From Antrihabitans stalactiti (GTDB taxonomy: Bacteria; Actinomycetota; Actinomycetes; Mycobacteriales; Mycobacteriaceae): a stretch of DNA of 64,000 nucleotides. Made by a program: the position numbers and the translations under genes. Under the pieces are notes generated by a model. That model did no database searches. It saw only the letters and a program-made list of their open reading frames with translations, and was not told where the DNA came from. The stretch is taken from the NCBI RefSeq assembly GCF_012932915.1, contig NZ_VCQU01000002.1, positions 1 to 64,000 of the forward strand, read 5' to 3'. Numbering within the stretch: position 1 is the first letter of the stretch; each line of letters starts with the position of its first letter. Positions 1 through 6,958 of this stretch are shown in pieces.

Positions 1-5
1 GGGCG

Positions 6-126
6 TGTCGCAACCCCGCTGTCCGCTGAGCCGGAAATCACGTGTCCACCGGTCCGGAGAACTTGTGTCCGTCAGCCCGGAGCTAACTGTCCGCCCATCC
101 GGAGTCTGACCTGTCCGCCCGCAGGA
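6..126. repeat. Array of 23-bp repeats, probable end of an IS21-family element
   Basis: Four units of TGTCC-N6-CCGGA start at 20, 43, 66 and 88, and a fifth TGTCC half-unit starts at 112. The TGTCC-to-CCGGA distance is 11 bases in every full unit. Read on the minus strand this is GGACA and TCCGG in alternation, the pattern I recall from the terminal multiple repeats bound by IS21-family transposase IstA. No transposase is visible, so the body of the element would lie left of position 1. An iteron array of another kind is the alternative. Confidence 0.5.
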
Positions 127-138
127 TCAACCCACGAC

Positions 139-155
139 ATCGATCGAATCGATGA
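139..155. repeat. Short palindrome beside the repeat array
   Basis: CATCGAT and ATCGATG flank a three-base centre (CGA). It lies between the putative insertion-sequence end and the first small gene of the integrated element. It could be a protein-binding site, but nothing else supports a function. Confidence 0.3.
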
Positions 156-226
156 CCTGTGCCAGACACACCCCATCGCCGCGCGGATGCCCTGAGTCAC
201 ATCCGAGGGTTGCCCTGCCCAGCACA

Positions 227-292
227 GCTCTCGCGCGCGTACGCGCCTGCGGGGGCGCGTAGCGAGTTCGCTACTTCGCCTTCATAGCCTTG
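227..292 (-). terminator. Stem-loop overlapping the stop codon of the 83-residue gene
   Basis: On the minus strand the stop codon TAG begins a small hairpin (TAGCGA, loop AC, TCGCTA), followed by GC-rich alternating sequence. The same arrangement with closely similar sequence is found at 579-644 after the zinc-finger gene. I read it as a shared 3'-end cassette that ends these short genes. Confidence 0.4.
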
Positions 293-522
293 TCGATCGC
301 CGCATCGATGTCTTTGTGCAGAGCGTTGTACCAGTCGGGCATCTCCTTGCCTTGCACCTGCTGAAGACCGAGTGGGCCAGCCGCAGTCAGCAGCGTCGGC
401 CACAGGTCGTCGGGAAGCTGTTCGGAGATCGCAGGATCGCTCATAAGGCGATCGATCCCGATCCGTGCGAGCAGGGCGTGCACTTCTAGGCGTCGTTCGA
501 GAGTTCGCTGATCTTTGTTCAT
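271..522 (-). CDS. Small hypothetical protein of the integrated element (83 aa)
   Basis: I do not recognise this protein. It is 83 residues, starts MNKDQRTLERRLEVHALLAR, is soluble, and is probably helical, with an acidic middle and a lysine-rich tail (KDIDAAIDKAMKAK). The start is fixed by an AAAGGAG ribosome binding site four bases upstream of the ATG at 522. It has no transmembrane segment and no Cys/His cluster. It lies 100 bases downstream of the zinc-finger gene on the same strand, and both end in the same type of stem-loop, so they look like small cargo or accessory genes of the mobile element. Function unknown. Confidence 0.6.
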   Translation of the reverse strand: MNKDQRTLERRLEVHALLARIGIDRLMSDPAISEQLPDDLWPTLLTAAGPLGLQQVQGKEMPDWYNALHKDIDAAIDKAMKAK

Positions 523-578
523 CGCACTCCTTTGGTAGCTCTGGTACCTGCCGGGTACAGCTTCGTCTCGCGCACGGG

Positions 579-644
579 ACGCGCGCGCGAGAACGCGCGG
601 AATCATTAGCGAAGCGGGTTCGCTATCTCGCCTTCATCGCACCG
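579..644 (-). terminator. Stem-loop overlapping the stop codon of the zinc-finger gene
   Basis: The minus strand holds TAGCGAA, a five-base loop and TTCGCTA, starting at the stop codon of the zinc-finger gene. Sequence before and after it matches the 227-292 copy in many positions, including the last codons of both proteins (AMKA). It is a probable terminator or RNA-stabilising hairpin. Confidence 0.4.
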
Positions 645-799
645 TCGTCGGCGCGCTTACGCTGAGCGCGGTTGGCGCGCATGGCCGCGTCCTGACGGCT
701 CAGGTGCGCGGTACGTCCGTAGGCGCGGAGGCGCTTGATCGTGCAGGGCTCGCCTGGCTCAGCGTGGCACTGCGGGCAGCGCACGGATTCGGGGTTCAT
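623..799 (-). CDS. Small zinc-finger protein (58 aa)
   Basis: The protein is 58 residues. Residues 7-20 hold a CPQC...PGEPC pattern (Cys9, Cys12, Cys20) and a His comes later at TAHLSRQDAAMR. This is the small zinc-ribbon type often found in actinophages and integrative elements, with a CPxC, a second Cys after PGxPC and an HxxR. The tail is strongly basic (RANRAQRKRADD), which suits nucleic-acid binding. The start is the ATG at 799, preceded by GAGAAGG. The gene lies just beyond the iteron-like array and reads the same way as the replication gene, so it may be expressed with the element's replication module. Its exact role is not known. Confidence 0.65.
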   Translation of the reverse strand: MNPESVRCPQCHAEPGEPCTIKRLRAYGRTAHLSRQDAAMRANRAQRKRADDGAMKAR

Positions 800-872
800 T
801 TTCAACCTTCTCTCTTTCTGGTGACGTGCGAATCGGGGCTCTGTGCGGTCGTGTTTTCGGCTGTGCGCGCAG

Positions 873-1004
873 GCAAGTGCGGCATGTCGAGAGCAAGTGC
901 GGAAGCAAGTGCGGGGGGCAGATCGCACGAGCAAGTGCGGGCAAGTGCGGAAACCGCAAAAGTGCAGGTCAAGCAAGTGCGCAAGCAATTTTTCGCATGT
1001 GCGG
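873..1004. repeat. Iteron-like array, candidate replication origin
   Basis: Five exact copies of GCAAGTGCGG lie at 873, 893, 905, 931 and 941, all in the same orientation. Degenerate copies are at 973 (GCAAGTGCGC) and 995 (GCATGTGCGG). Several spacings are near multiples of a helical turn (20, 10, 32, 22). The block is non-coding and directly follows the 3' end of the primase-helicase gene, the place where phage-satellite and plasmid origins often sit. A run of AATTTTT lies at its right edge. I infer a binding array for the Rep protein. Confidence 0.5.
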
Positions 1005-1021
1005 ACGCAGATCGCATTTTC

Positions 1022-1043
1022 TTGCACCCCTTTAGGGGTGCAA
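1022..1043 (-). terminator. Perfect hairpin between rep and the iterons
   Basis: Arms of nine bases (TTGCACCCC and GGGGTGCAA) enclose a four-base loop, 28 bases past the stop codon of the primase-helicase gene. There is no T tract on the minus strand, so it is either a U-less terminator or a structural part of the origin. Confidence 0.45.
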
Positions 1044-1070
1044 ATGCGTCTTGCCCCCTCTGGGAAGGGG

Positions 1071-3515
1071 TCATTTCTCGCCCTCCGGGGGGACCAGAGC
1101 GAGCCCGGTGAACGGAACCACCATCCATGTCGTCGGAGTTCGCCCTGTACCCCCGCCGGGGGAACCGGGGGTCTCGATGACCGACCCCGTCTTCGCCAAG
1201 GCTTGAAGTTTCCGGCGCGCCTTGTCGATGTTGTTTCGCTCTTTGTCCCGACTACCCGCTGCACCGAACAGGACCAGCGCGGCATCCTTCGCGGTGATCC
1301 CCGCCGTGCCCATGCCGCGAACGATCTCGAACAGATCGGTCTCCGCGTCGATGGTCGAAAACCCGGTCTCGTGGTCGTGTACGACATTCAGCGGGCCGAA
1401 CTCGTGCATCGGCTGTTTCAGGTGCGCCATGTGCACGAGAACGTCGCCTGCGTCCGCGCTGAACACGAACACCGACCCGGCCCCTGCGGTCAGCCACGTG
1501 CTGCCGTACACGTCCGCCAGCGCCTTGGGAGGCCCCGAACCGTCGCCCGATCGCTTGACCATGTGATGCAGCTCGAACACGTCGATCCCTGCCGCGAGCA
1601 CTCGCTGGCGCGCTCGGTTGTAACCCCCGGCAACTTGGTCGTCGGACAGGCCGAGCGCGGCATCCTTGAGCGAGTCCACGAACACGCGGTCGCCTGCTGC
1701 AAGCCCCGCCTTCTGGCACATCTGTAGCAACAATTCGGGTTTCACGGCGATATCGGCCTCGGGCGGACCCTGCCGCACGACGAGCCGCTCCGCGAGTACG
1801 GCGCGGTCGGCGTCGGTGAAGATCCGCTTGAACGCACGACTGATCTGCTGCGGTCGGTCCATCGCCAGCACCAGCACCCGCGAGCACTCGGCGACCGGCT
1901 GGCCCAGCACTTCGTTCGTGAAGCCCAGCGACGCTCGCACGAGCTGTGCCTCGATCGTCGTCTTGCCGAGTCCTGCACTACCGCACAACATCGTGGATTC
2001 GCCTCGGGCCGCGAGCACCATCGATCCGCTGCCCCACCACGCGGGCGGGATGTCCGGCGCGTCGAGAACGAACTCGGCTCCATCCAGGAATTCCGGACGT
2101 TCGGATTTTGCTGGCTCCGACGCTGGCTCGACCGACGCGGTCGCTTCTAGTGGAGTCGGCACGGACTCGCCTTTCGGTGTGTAGAGGCTGGGCCGGTCTG
2201 TAGTGGTCTGTGCGGCCTCGTTGGATTCGCTGGGTACTTCGGAGTCGGCACAACCGGTTTCGGGCGCTGGAGCGGCTTCTGCGGCTGCCTTCTCGGCACC
2301 GGCTCGGAGCGCGGCCATCACACCCGCGACCTCAGGGTCTTCGAAGCTGGACAGCGACTCCCCGGCGCTGAAAGCCCTTGTATCGCCGCCGTAGTGGACC
2401 GTGAGCGCGTACTGGTACTTCGTGTAGGTTCCCCCGCCTTCGAGCACCGGGTGACTGTCACTGAAGACGTGCAGCGGGTAGTCGTCGTCCGAACCGATGT
2501 CGAACTCGCTGCAGCCCTCCGCATGGGCAACGCCAGACCGCTCCGACGACGCCGTCGCGTGCTTCCAGACCACGCACTTGTCGCCGCATCGAGCCCTACC
2601 GGTCTGCGTCCAACCGTCTGCGCCGAGCAGTTCGGTCCAGCACCGACCACGCGCCCACGCGTCGATTGCGCTCGTTCCCGATCCGGATGCAGGTCGAACG
2701 ATCGACGGCTTGCCGACGCCCTTCGCTCGATGCCCCTTCGGAGCGGAACCGTCGAGATATGCAGTCAGCCACGGACGGACCACACCGACTCCGCCGACCA
2801 GGCAGTACCGCCCTTCCTTCCGAACACTGCCGGGCAACACGACTTGCTGATTCGGGTTACCGATGATCACCCACGATTCGCCGGTGCCGGTGATCTCGAC
2901 CTTCACGTACCCGCCGTCGACACCGTCGGGCAACGCGTAGTACCAATGCCCGCCCCGTTCGTGCTTCCAGGTGCCGTCGTCGTTTCGAGACCCCGGCGAC
3001 TTCACAGTCGGCAAAAGACCGTGATCGACGGCTTTCGGATCACCGATCTTGCGAGCGCGTTGGAACGCCCGAACCTGAGTCGGCGTATCGGCGTCGACTA
3101 CCAACAGCCGCGAACGATGCAGCTCCACGCCGAAGTTCGGCACGATCGCCCCGAACCTCTCTTGAAAGTGAACAACCATCTCGAAAACGCGCGCGGGATC
3201 GTTGTTGTACAGCTCCATACCGTCGAGCCCCGCGAACTCATCGGACTCTTGTTGTTCCTTCGATAGGCAGATCTCTCTGCTGACAGGCGATTTCGGCGTG
3301 CCGACGCTGGCAGGCGTGTGCACGAGCCCGATGTACAGGCCAGCGGCACACGCGGCCTCGACCGCCGCGATCAGCTTCTCGGGGGTCTCCCAGCCTTCGT
3401 CGAAGAGCTGCAGTGCCCGCTCCACCTCCGCTGCGCGCTCGTACGCAGCAAGCTGTGCGGGGGTCGACAGGCCGCTGTAACGCGCCATCGACTCGACCCA
3501 TTTGATCGCTGACAT
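1071..3515 (-). CDS. Primase-polymerase / RecA-fold helicase fusion, element replication protein
   Basis: This 814-residue protein is the likely replication initiator of the integrated element. The N-terminal third is an archaeo-eukaryotic type primase-polymerase domain: metal-binding VVDAD (Asp141, Asp143), the GGHWYY motif (188-193) and a VLPGS strand (227-230). Residues 400-480 are an Ala/Glu/Pro-rich linker. The C-terminal half is a RecA/DnaB-like ATPase with Walker A GSAGLGKTT (512-520), Walker B VFVDS (611-615) and a later LHH motif. A start at 3515 is supported by AAGGAG eight bases upstream. Prim-pol proteins serve as replication genes in some actinomycete integrative elements and in phage satellites. 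The iteron array begins about 70 bases past its stop, as if Rep and origin travel together. Confidence 0.8.
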   Translation of the reverse strand: MSAIKWVESMARYSGLSTPAQLAAYERAAEVERALQLFDEGWETPEKLIAAVEAACAAGLYIGLVHTPASVGTPKSPVSREICLSKEQQESDEFAGLDGMELYNNDPARVFEMVVHFQERFGAIVPNFGVELHRSRLLVVDADTPTQVRAFQRARKIGDPKAVDHGLLPTVKSPGSRNDDGTWKHERGGHWYYALPDGVDGGYVKVEITGTGESWVIIGNPNQQVVLPGSVRKEGRYCLVGGVGVVRPWLTAYLDGSAPKGHRAKGVGKPSIVRPASGSGTSAIDAWARGRCWTELLGADGWTQTGRARCGDKCVVWKHATASSERSGVAHAEGCSEFDIGSDDDYPLHVFSDSHPVLEGGGTYTKYQYALTVHYGGDTRAFSAGESLSSFEDPEVAGVMAALRAGAEKAAAEAAPAPETGCADSEVPSESNEAAQTTTDRPSLYTPKGESVPTPLEATASVEPASEPAKSERPEFLDGAEFVLDAPDIPPAWWGSGSMVLAARGESTMLCGSAGLGKTTIEAQLVRASLGFTNEVLGQPVAECSRVLVLAMDRPQQISRAFKRIFTDADRAVLAERLVVRQGPPEADIAVKPELLLQMCQKAGLAAGDRVFVDSLKDAALGLSDDQVAGGYNRARQRVLAAGIDVFELHHMVKRSGDGSGPPKALADVYGSTWLTAGAGSVFVFSADAGDVLVHMAHLKQPMHEFGPLNVVHDHETGFSTIDAETDLFEIVRGMGTAGITAKDAALVLFGAAGSRDKERNNIDKARRKLQALAKTGSVIETPGSPGGGTGRTPTTWMVVPFTGLALVPPEGEK

Positions 3516-3544
3516 CTCGTCGCTCCTTATGTCCCCGCAGCCGT

Positions 3545-3622
3545 TAGACTGGAGGTTGTCTGCTGCTGTTGATATTTGAGTGCGAAGCCTCGGTCCGTCG
3601 CCGGGGCTTTCGCATTTTTTTT
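3545..3622 (+). ncRNA. Candidate small plus-strand RNA with rho-independent terminator
   Basis: A hairpin (TGCGAAGCC at 3581-3589, GGCTTTCGCA at 3605-3614) is followed by eight Ts at 3615-3622, a textbook terminator on the plus strand. No plus-strand gene precedes it. A -10-like TAGACT lies at 3545-3550 without a clear -35. If transcribed, an RNA of about 65 bases would be antisense to the leader of the minus-strand rep gene that starts at 3515. This is inference; the terminator itself is solid. Confidence 0.35.
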
Positions 3623-3624
3623 GC

Positions 3625-3712
3625 TAAACTGGAGTCGCATCTCTCGGATTCGCATTCGAGCAAGCAAGCCCCCGTTATCTGCTAAATGACAATCTGTGGC
3701 GCGGGGGCTTTC
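3625..3712 (+). ncRNA. Second tandem terminator unit between rep and the HNH gene
   Basis: TAAACT at 3625-3630, with TG one base before it (extended -10 form), is followed by a hairpin with arms AAGCCCCCG (3666-3674) and CGGGGGCTT (3702-3710), then TTCTTG. Its parts match the unit just before it (TA-ACTGGAG box, GGGGCTTTC at the stem end), so the two look like a tandem duplication. It could be a second antisense RNA, or a terminator serving the HNH gene on the other strand. Confidence 0.3.
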
Positions 3713-3723
3713 TTGTGTCCGGT

Positions 3724-4269
3724 TCAGGTAGCAGTCCAAATTGCCGTTCTGGACGCCTTCAGTCGGGCTTTCCGCCGCCGATTCAAGAATCGCCTGCATA
3801 TTCGGCACTGCCGCGCGCCTGTTGCGGTGCGGTAGGTGTTCTCGCTGTCGAACAAATGATCGCGACAGCAGGTCCATTTGGCCGCGTTGATGGCAGTCGG
3901 TCCGACGCCGAGCAGCACATTTTCGCCGCTCGTGATCTGCTCCGCGTGATCGACGTTGCAGCATCGCCTATTGAGGCATAAGTGGTTCACTACCAAGCTC
4001 GGATCATCGCGAATGCCGTTGAAGACCAGCGCAAGCCGGTGTGGAACGAAGCTGCGACGGCTACCGGGCGATCGCAACAGCCCATAGCCCTTGCCGTTGG
4101 TCTCACCGGTCCACACGACGCACGGACTGCCGAGGGTGGGGTGCGGCTCGGCCTCCGTTCGTATGCGCGCGTAGAAGGCTTTTCGGAGCTGTTTCTGCTG
4201 TGCTTCGGGCAAGGCTTCTAGCTCATCGAAGTACGAACGTCCCGTTCGTTTTCCGGTCGCAACTCGCAT
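3724..4269 (-). CDS. HNH endonuclease of the mobile element
   Basis: This is a phage-type HNH endonuclease of about 181 residues. The core reads CVVWTG, KGYG, then FVPHRLALVFNGI and VVNHLCLNRRCCNVDHAEQI, the H-N-H metal finger of the HNH_3 type with a Cys-rich edge. Two CxxC-like pairs near the C terminus (TCCRDH, CRIC) may bind zinc, and the tail is basic (RRRKARLK). The ATG at 4269 is preferred because AAGGG lies upstream; an in-frame start at 4329 would add 20 residues without a good site. Such enzymes nick or cut DNA in phages and integrative elements. It sits between the replication gene and the excisionase-like genes on the same strand. Confidence 0.7.
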   Translation of the reverse strand: MRVATGKRTGRSYFDELEALPEAQQKQLRKAFYARIRTEAEPHPTLGSPCVVWTGETNGKGYGLLRSPGSRRSFVPHRLALVFNGIRDDPSLVVNHLCLNRRCCNVDHAEQITSGENVLLGVGPTAINAAKWTCCRDHLFDSENTYRTATGARQCRICRRFLNRRRKARLKASRTAIWTAT

Positions 4270-4429
4270 CTCCCGTATCCCTTTCGAATCCGAGACCGGC
4301 ACCTTTTGCCAGCCCTGTTTGCATTGCACTGCTGGGAGGGCACTGCAGGGATTCGGTGGGAAGCGACTTGAGTTGCGCTAAATGTGTCGAGCAGCTAGAT
4401 AGCCAGCTCGTACTTGGGAAGAATCTTGC

Positions 4430-4804
4430 TTAATTGCTAAATGCCGTGGGGTCGAAACTGTTGACCGCAATCGCGAGACGATTGGTCACCATTTCGTCGG
4501 TCCAGCCGACCGGATGAACAACGGCCATCGAGACGCGGCCCGGGCGAACGACCGGCAGCAACACTGCCGCGACGTTGGGGTGGTTGAACAATTTCGGCAC
4601 CACCCACGCTCGGCCTGCGTCGTTGGACAGCCATGCGGCGAGCAACGCTGCGGCGGCGTGGGCGTCCCAACCGTCGACCGCGAGCCGTAGCGGCGGTGAG
4701 ATCTCGCCGGATTCGACCATGACCAGCATCACCGAGGCGTTCAGCGTCTTCGACCGCTGCGCTGGAAACTCCGCAAGCTCTTGAAGTGTCGGATTTCGGG
4801 ACAT
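4430..4804 (-). CDS. Hypothetical protein of the mobile element (124 aa)
   Basis: I do not recognise this protein. It is 124 residues, begins MSRNPTLQELAEFPAQR and has a hydrophobic mixed alpha/beta make-up (ASVMLVMVESGE, AAVLLPVVRPGRVSMAVVHP) without clear membrane segments. No catalytic motif is visible. It starts six bases after the stop of the excisionase-like gene, so the two are almost surely cotranscribed. Position suggests a role in regulation or excision of the element, but this is only context. Confidence 0.6.
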   Translation of the reverse strand: MSRNPTLQELAEFPAQRSKTLNASVMLVMVESGEISPPLRLAVDGWDAHAAAALLAAWLSNDAGRAWVVPKLFNHPNVAAVLLPVVRPGRVSMAVVHPVGWTDEMVTNRLAIAVNSFDPTAFSN

Positions 4805-4810
4805 GTCCGA

Positions 4811-5074
4811 CTACCGAGTACGCCGGTGCTGTAGCGCAGCCGAGCCAAGGAGTGGGGCAGCCTCGACCGCCTGCTCGTCGCTGATTCCCAGAAACGAGAG
4901 AACCTCGGCGGTCCGGAAGCGGTAGCGGGTACCGACCAGCGTTGCGCGCGGTCCCTGTCCTGCCTTGATCCACCGACGTACCGTGTCCGTGGAAACTTTT
5001 GCTGTATCCGCGACCTCTTGAAGAGTCATTACTTCCGGCCACGGCTCTCGAAAAACCGTTACAACTTTTGCCAC
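4811..5074 (-). CDS. xis: Excisionase / MerR-type helix-turn-helix protein
   Basis: The protein is about 87 residues. Its core MTLQEVADTAKVSTDTVRRW, then a wing ending in TRYRFRTAEVLSFL, is the HTH_17 excisionase fold shared by Xis proteins of actinomycete integrative elements. The GTG at 5074 has AAAGG nine bases upstream; an ATG at 5083 overlaps that site and is less likely. The gene lies divergent to the integrase across a 391-base intergenic region and leads the small operon with the 124-residue gene. Its probable job is to bend DNA at the attachment site for excision, or to regulate integrase. Family assignment is good; role is inferred. Confidence 0.7.
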   Translation of the reverse strand: MAKVVTVFREPWPEVMTLQEVADTAKVSTDTVRRWIKAGQGPRATLVGTRYRFRTAEVLSFLGISDEQAVEAAPLLGSAALQHRRTR

Positions 5075-5465
5075 GGCGAGCATCCTTTCTCTTGCATTGG
5101 TGCGGTCTCTTGCCTACGCAATGCCGACATTAACACCGCCAGTTTCGAAGCTTTAAGCCGTTGAACTGCTGCTTTGTTCTAAGCTGCGACAGCAGTTCCT
5201 TATTTGATAATTGCAAAAGTGGCCCTAATTGGATCTACCAGCGCATTTGTCTATTGCGGGCTGGCGGCGTTTAGCGCAACCCGCTTATTGTGCTGTGACG
5301 CGCATCACATTCATAATTTTGAAACCTGCTACTTGTTGCCCATCAATGCGCTATATTGCGTATGCAAGGGTGAGCGCCCGGCGCTCCGGAACCGTTCGAA
5401 GTTTCCGGTCCACTCCCGTCACGCAGTCGCGCTGTTCAGCGCAATCCCAGTTAGCGAGGTCTCCA
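5075..5465. promoter_or_regulatory. Divergent control region between xis-like gene and integrase
   Basis: This stretch is visibly richer in A and T than its surroundings and holds no convincing gene. It contains an inverted repeat with eight-base arms AACTGCTG (5164-5171) and CAGCAGTT (5190-5197). It must hold the promoters of both divergent genes and probably the operator of the element's control switch. No attachment-site copy of the tRNA end is present. Confidence 0.45.
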
Positions 5466-6719
5466 ATGGCACGTCCGCCTCTCGACATCGGCAAGCACGG
5501 CGAGGTCACATTGACCAAGCTCGCCCCGAACAAGTGGAGGGCACGGTGCCGAGTGCGCGGCCTCAACGGGGTGACACAGCGCATACAGCGCGATACGCCC
5601 GCACACGTCGCGCGAGACAGCCACGGAGCTGCCGCCAAGGCGTCGCTGATGGAGGCCGTCGCAGCGTTCGTTCAGCTCGACGGTGGCGGCGACGGCGAGG
5701 TGAAGCCGACCACCGAGTTGCACCAGCTCGTTGTCCTATACCTCGCAGACCTCGACAAGAGCGACCGGGCAACTCGGACTCGCGACACCTACCACCGCGT
5801 CGCAGCCCTGCTCGTCGGTGCGCTCGGCAAGTTGCGGGTACAGGAAGCCACACCGAGGCGACTCGGCGGTGTGCTCGAAAAGCTCGCTAAGGCCCACGGT
5901 GCGACCACCGCGAAGCAGGCGAAGACAATCCTGTCGGGCGTCATGGCGAACGCCGTCCGTGAGGGTGCGACGCTTCGAAACCCGGTGCGGGACATGGACC
6001 CGATCAGAGTGACGCCGCGCAACACAGCCGAGGGAGCTAGGCGCGTCCTTACCGGACCGGAACTGGGGGAGTTGCTCTACCAGCTCGACAACTCGATTGC
6101 GCCGCTCCCGACGCTGAAGAGCGCGAAGAAGGATCACACGACGCGGACGGTGAGCCAGTGGGCCAAAGACATCGACCTGCTCGATCCGATCACCCTGCTC
6201 GCTGCTACCGGCCTCCGACGTTCGGAGCTACTCGGTCTGCGCTGGCAGGACTACGACCCGAAGGCGCGGACTCTCAGGGTCTGCGGTCACGTCATCCGCT
6301 CGAACAGGGACGGTCTGATCCGGGAAGCGAGCACGAAGACCGTCAGTTCCGCCCGCCTGGTACCGCTGCCTGCCTTCGCCGTCGACATGCTCGACCGTCG
6401 TCGCGACGAGAGCCTTCGTCCGTCCGCGGCGAATGTCGAGAAGGTCATCTTCCCCAGCGAGACCGGCCAGTACCGCGACCCGGACAATCTCGCCGGTCAG
6501 TGGCGACGCATCCGCAAGGCCATCGGCTTCGAGTGGGTGAGTCTGCACGACTTCCGACACGCGGTCGGGACGCTACTGGACGAAGCGGGACTGTCGGCAC
6601 GGATCGGTGCAGACCATCTAGGGCACGCTCGGGTGTCGATGACGCAGGACGTTTACCAGGCTCGTGGACGCGTCCACCACGCCGCAGCGCAAGCTATCGA
6701 CGCGGCGATACGGCGCTGA
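5466..6719 (+). CDS. int: Tyrosine site-specific integrase
   Basis: This 417-residue recombinase integrates the element into the neighbouring tRNA gene. It has an N-terminal arm-binding and SAM-like domain to about residue 200, then the catalytic domain with Arg251 (ATGLRRSELL), His361 and Arg364 (LHDFRH), His387 (DHLGH) and the nucleophile Tyr397 (TQDVYQ). All expected catalytic residues are present, so it looks active. The ATG at 5466 follows an AGG-containing site; an open frame continues upstream to 5229 but has no better start. The gene reads toward the 3' end of tRNA-Arg, ending 97 bases from it, the usual layout for elements inserted at tRNA 3' ends. Confidence 0.9.
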   Translation: MARPPLDIGKHGEVTLTKLAPNKWRARCRVRGLNGVTQRIQRDTPAHVARDSHGAAAKASLMEAVAAFVQLDGGGDGEVKPTTELHQLVVLYLADLDKSDRATRTRDTYHRVAALLVGALGKLRVQEATPRRLGGVLEKLAKAHGATTAKQAKTILSGVMANAVREGATLRNPVRDMDPIRVTPRNTAEGARRVLTGPELGELLYQLDNSIAPLPTLKSAKKDHTTRTVSQWAKDIDLLDPITLLAATGLRRSELLGLRWQDYDPKARTLRVCGHVIRSNRDGLIREASTKTVSSARLVPLPAFAVDMLDRRRDESLRPSAANVEKVIFPSETGQYRDPDNLAGQWRRIRKAIGFEWVSLHDFRHAVGTLLDEAGLSARIGADHLGHARVSMTQDVYQARGRVHHAAAQAIDAAIRR

Positions 6720-6753
6720 CTCGCCGGGTTGCTCTCACGTTATAGACAAATAA

Positions 6754-6789
6754 AAGGTGGATCGGCCCAAATGCGGCGCGATCCGCCTT
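6754..6789 (+). terminator. Terminator after the integrase
   Basis: Arms AAGGTGGATCG (6754-6764) and CGATCCGCCTT (6779-6789) pair with one wobble and are followed by GTCGTTT. The hairpin lies between the integrase stop and the tRNA 3' end and should separate the two converging units. Confidence 0.65.
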
Positions 6790-6816
6790 GTCGTTTAAGC
6801 CTCTGAACTGCATCGA

Positions 6817-6862
6817 TGGTGCCCCCGGCAGGATTCGAACCTGCGACCAAGGGATTAGAAGG
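6817..6862. other. Probable attachment site (tRNA 3' half)
   Basis: The integrase faces the 3' end of tRNA-Arg, and the element lies on that side, so the crossover most likely falls in the tRNA 3' half from the anticodon loop to CCA. The matching second copy should mark the other end of the element, but I found none in the window, which places it left of position 1. The exact core length cannot be read here. Confidence 0.5.
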
Positions 6863-6892
6863 CCCTTGCTCTATCCCCTGAGCTACGGAGGC
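6817..6892 (-). tRNA. tRNA-Arg (anticodon TCT)
   Basis: A cloverleaf folds on the minus strand: acceptor GCCTCCG with CGGGGGC, D arm GCTCAGGGGATAGAGC, anticodon loop CTTCTAA giving TCT, T arm CAGGTTCGAATCCTG, discriminator A and an encoded CCA. The base of the anticodon stem has one C-T mismatch. It reads AGA codons and is the insertion target of the integrated element. Confidence 0.95.
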
Positions 6893-6958
6893 GCGGGGCA
6901 ATGATAACCGGTCGTCTCGAATCGCCCGAAATGCGAGGTGCGGCCGACGAGTGTGCTG

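Noticed and set aside
873-1004. Repeat array considered as a CRISPR
   Set aside because: Units are only 10 bases with spacers from zero to 22 bases, and no cas genes are near.
623-1387. Long minus-strand frame reading through the iteron region into the zinc-finger gene
   Set aside because: Only the last 58 codons look like a protein, with their own start and ribosome binding site; the rest is the rep gene in another frame and the repeat array.
3527-3964. 145-codon minus-strand frame overlapping the HNH gene
   Set aside because: Arg-rich shadow frame of the HNH coding sequence and intergenic hairpins, with no recognisable domain.
5346-5465. In-frame extension of the integrase encoding MRYIAYARVSARRSG, like the start of a serine recombinase
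   Set aside because: The resemblance ends after about ten residues, no serine-recombinase domain follows, and the ATG at 5466 has the better site. Likely chance in low-complexity AT-rich leader DNA.
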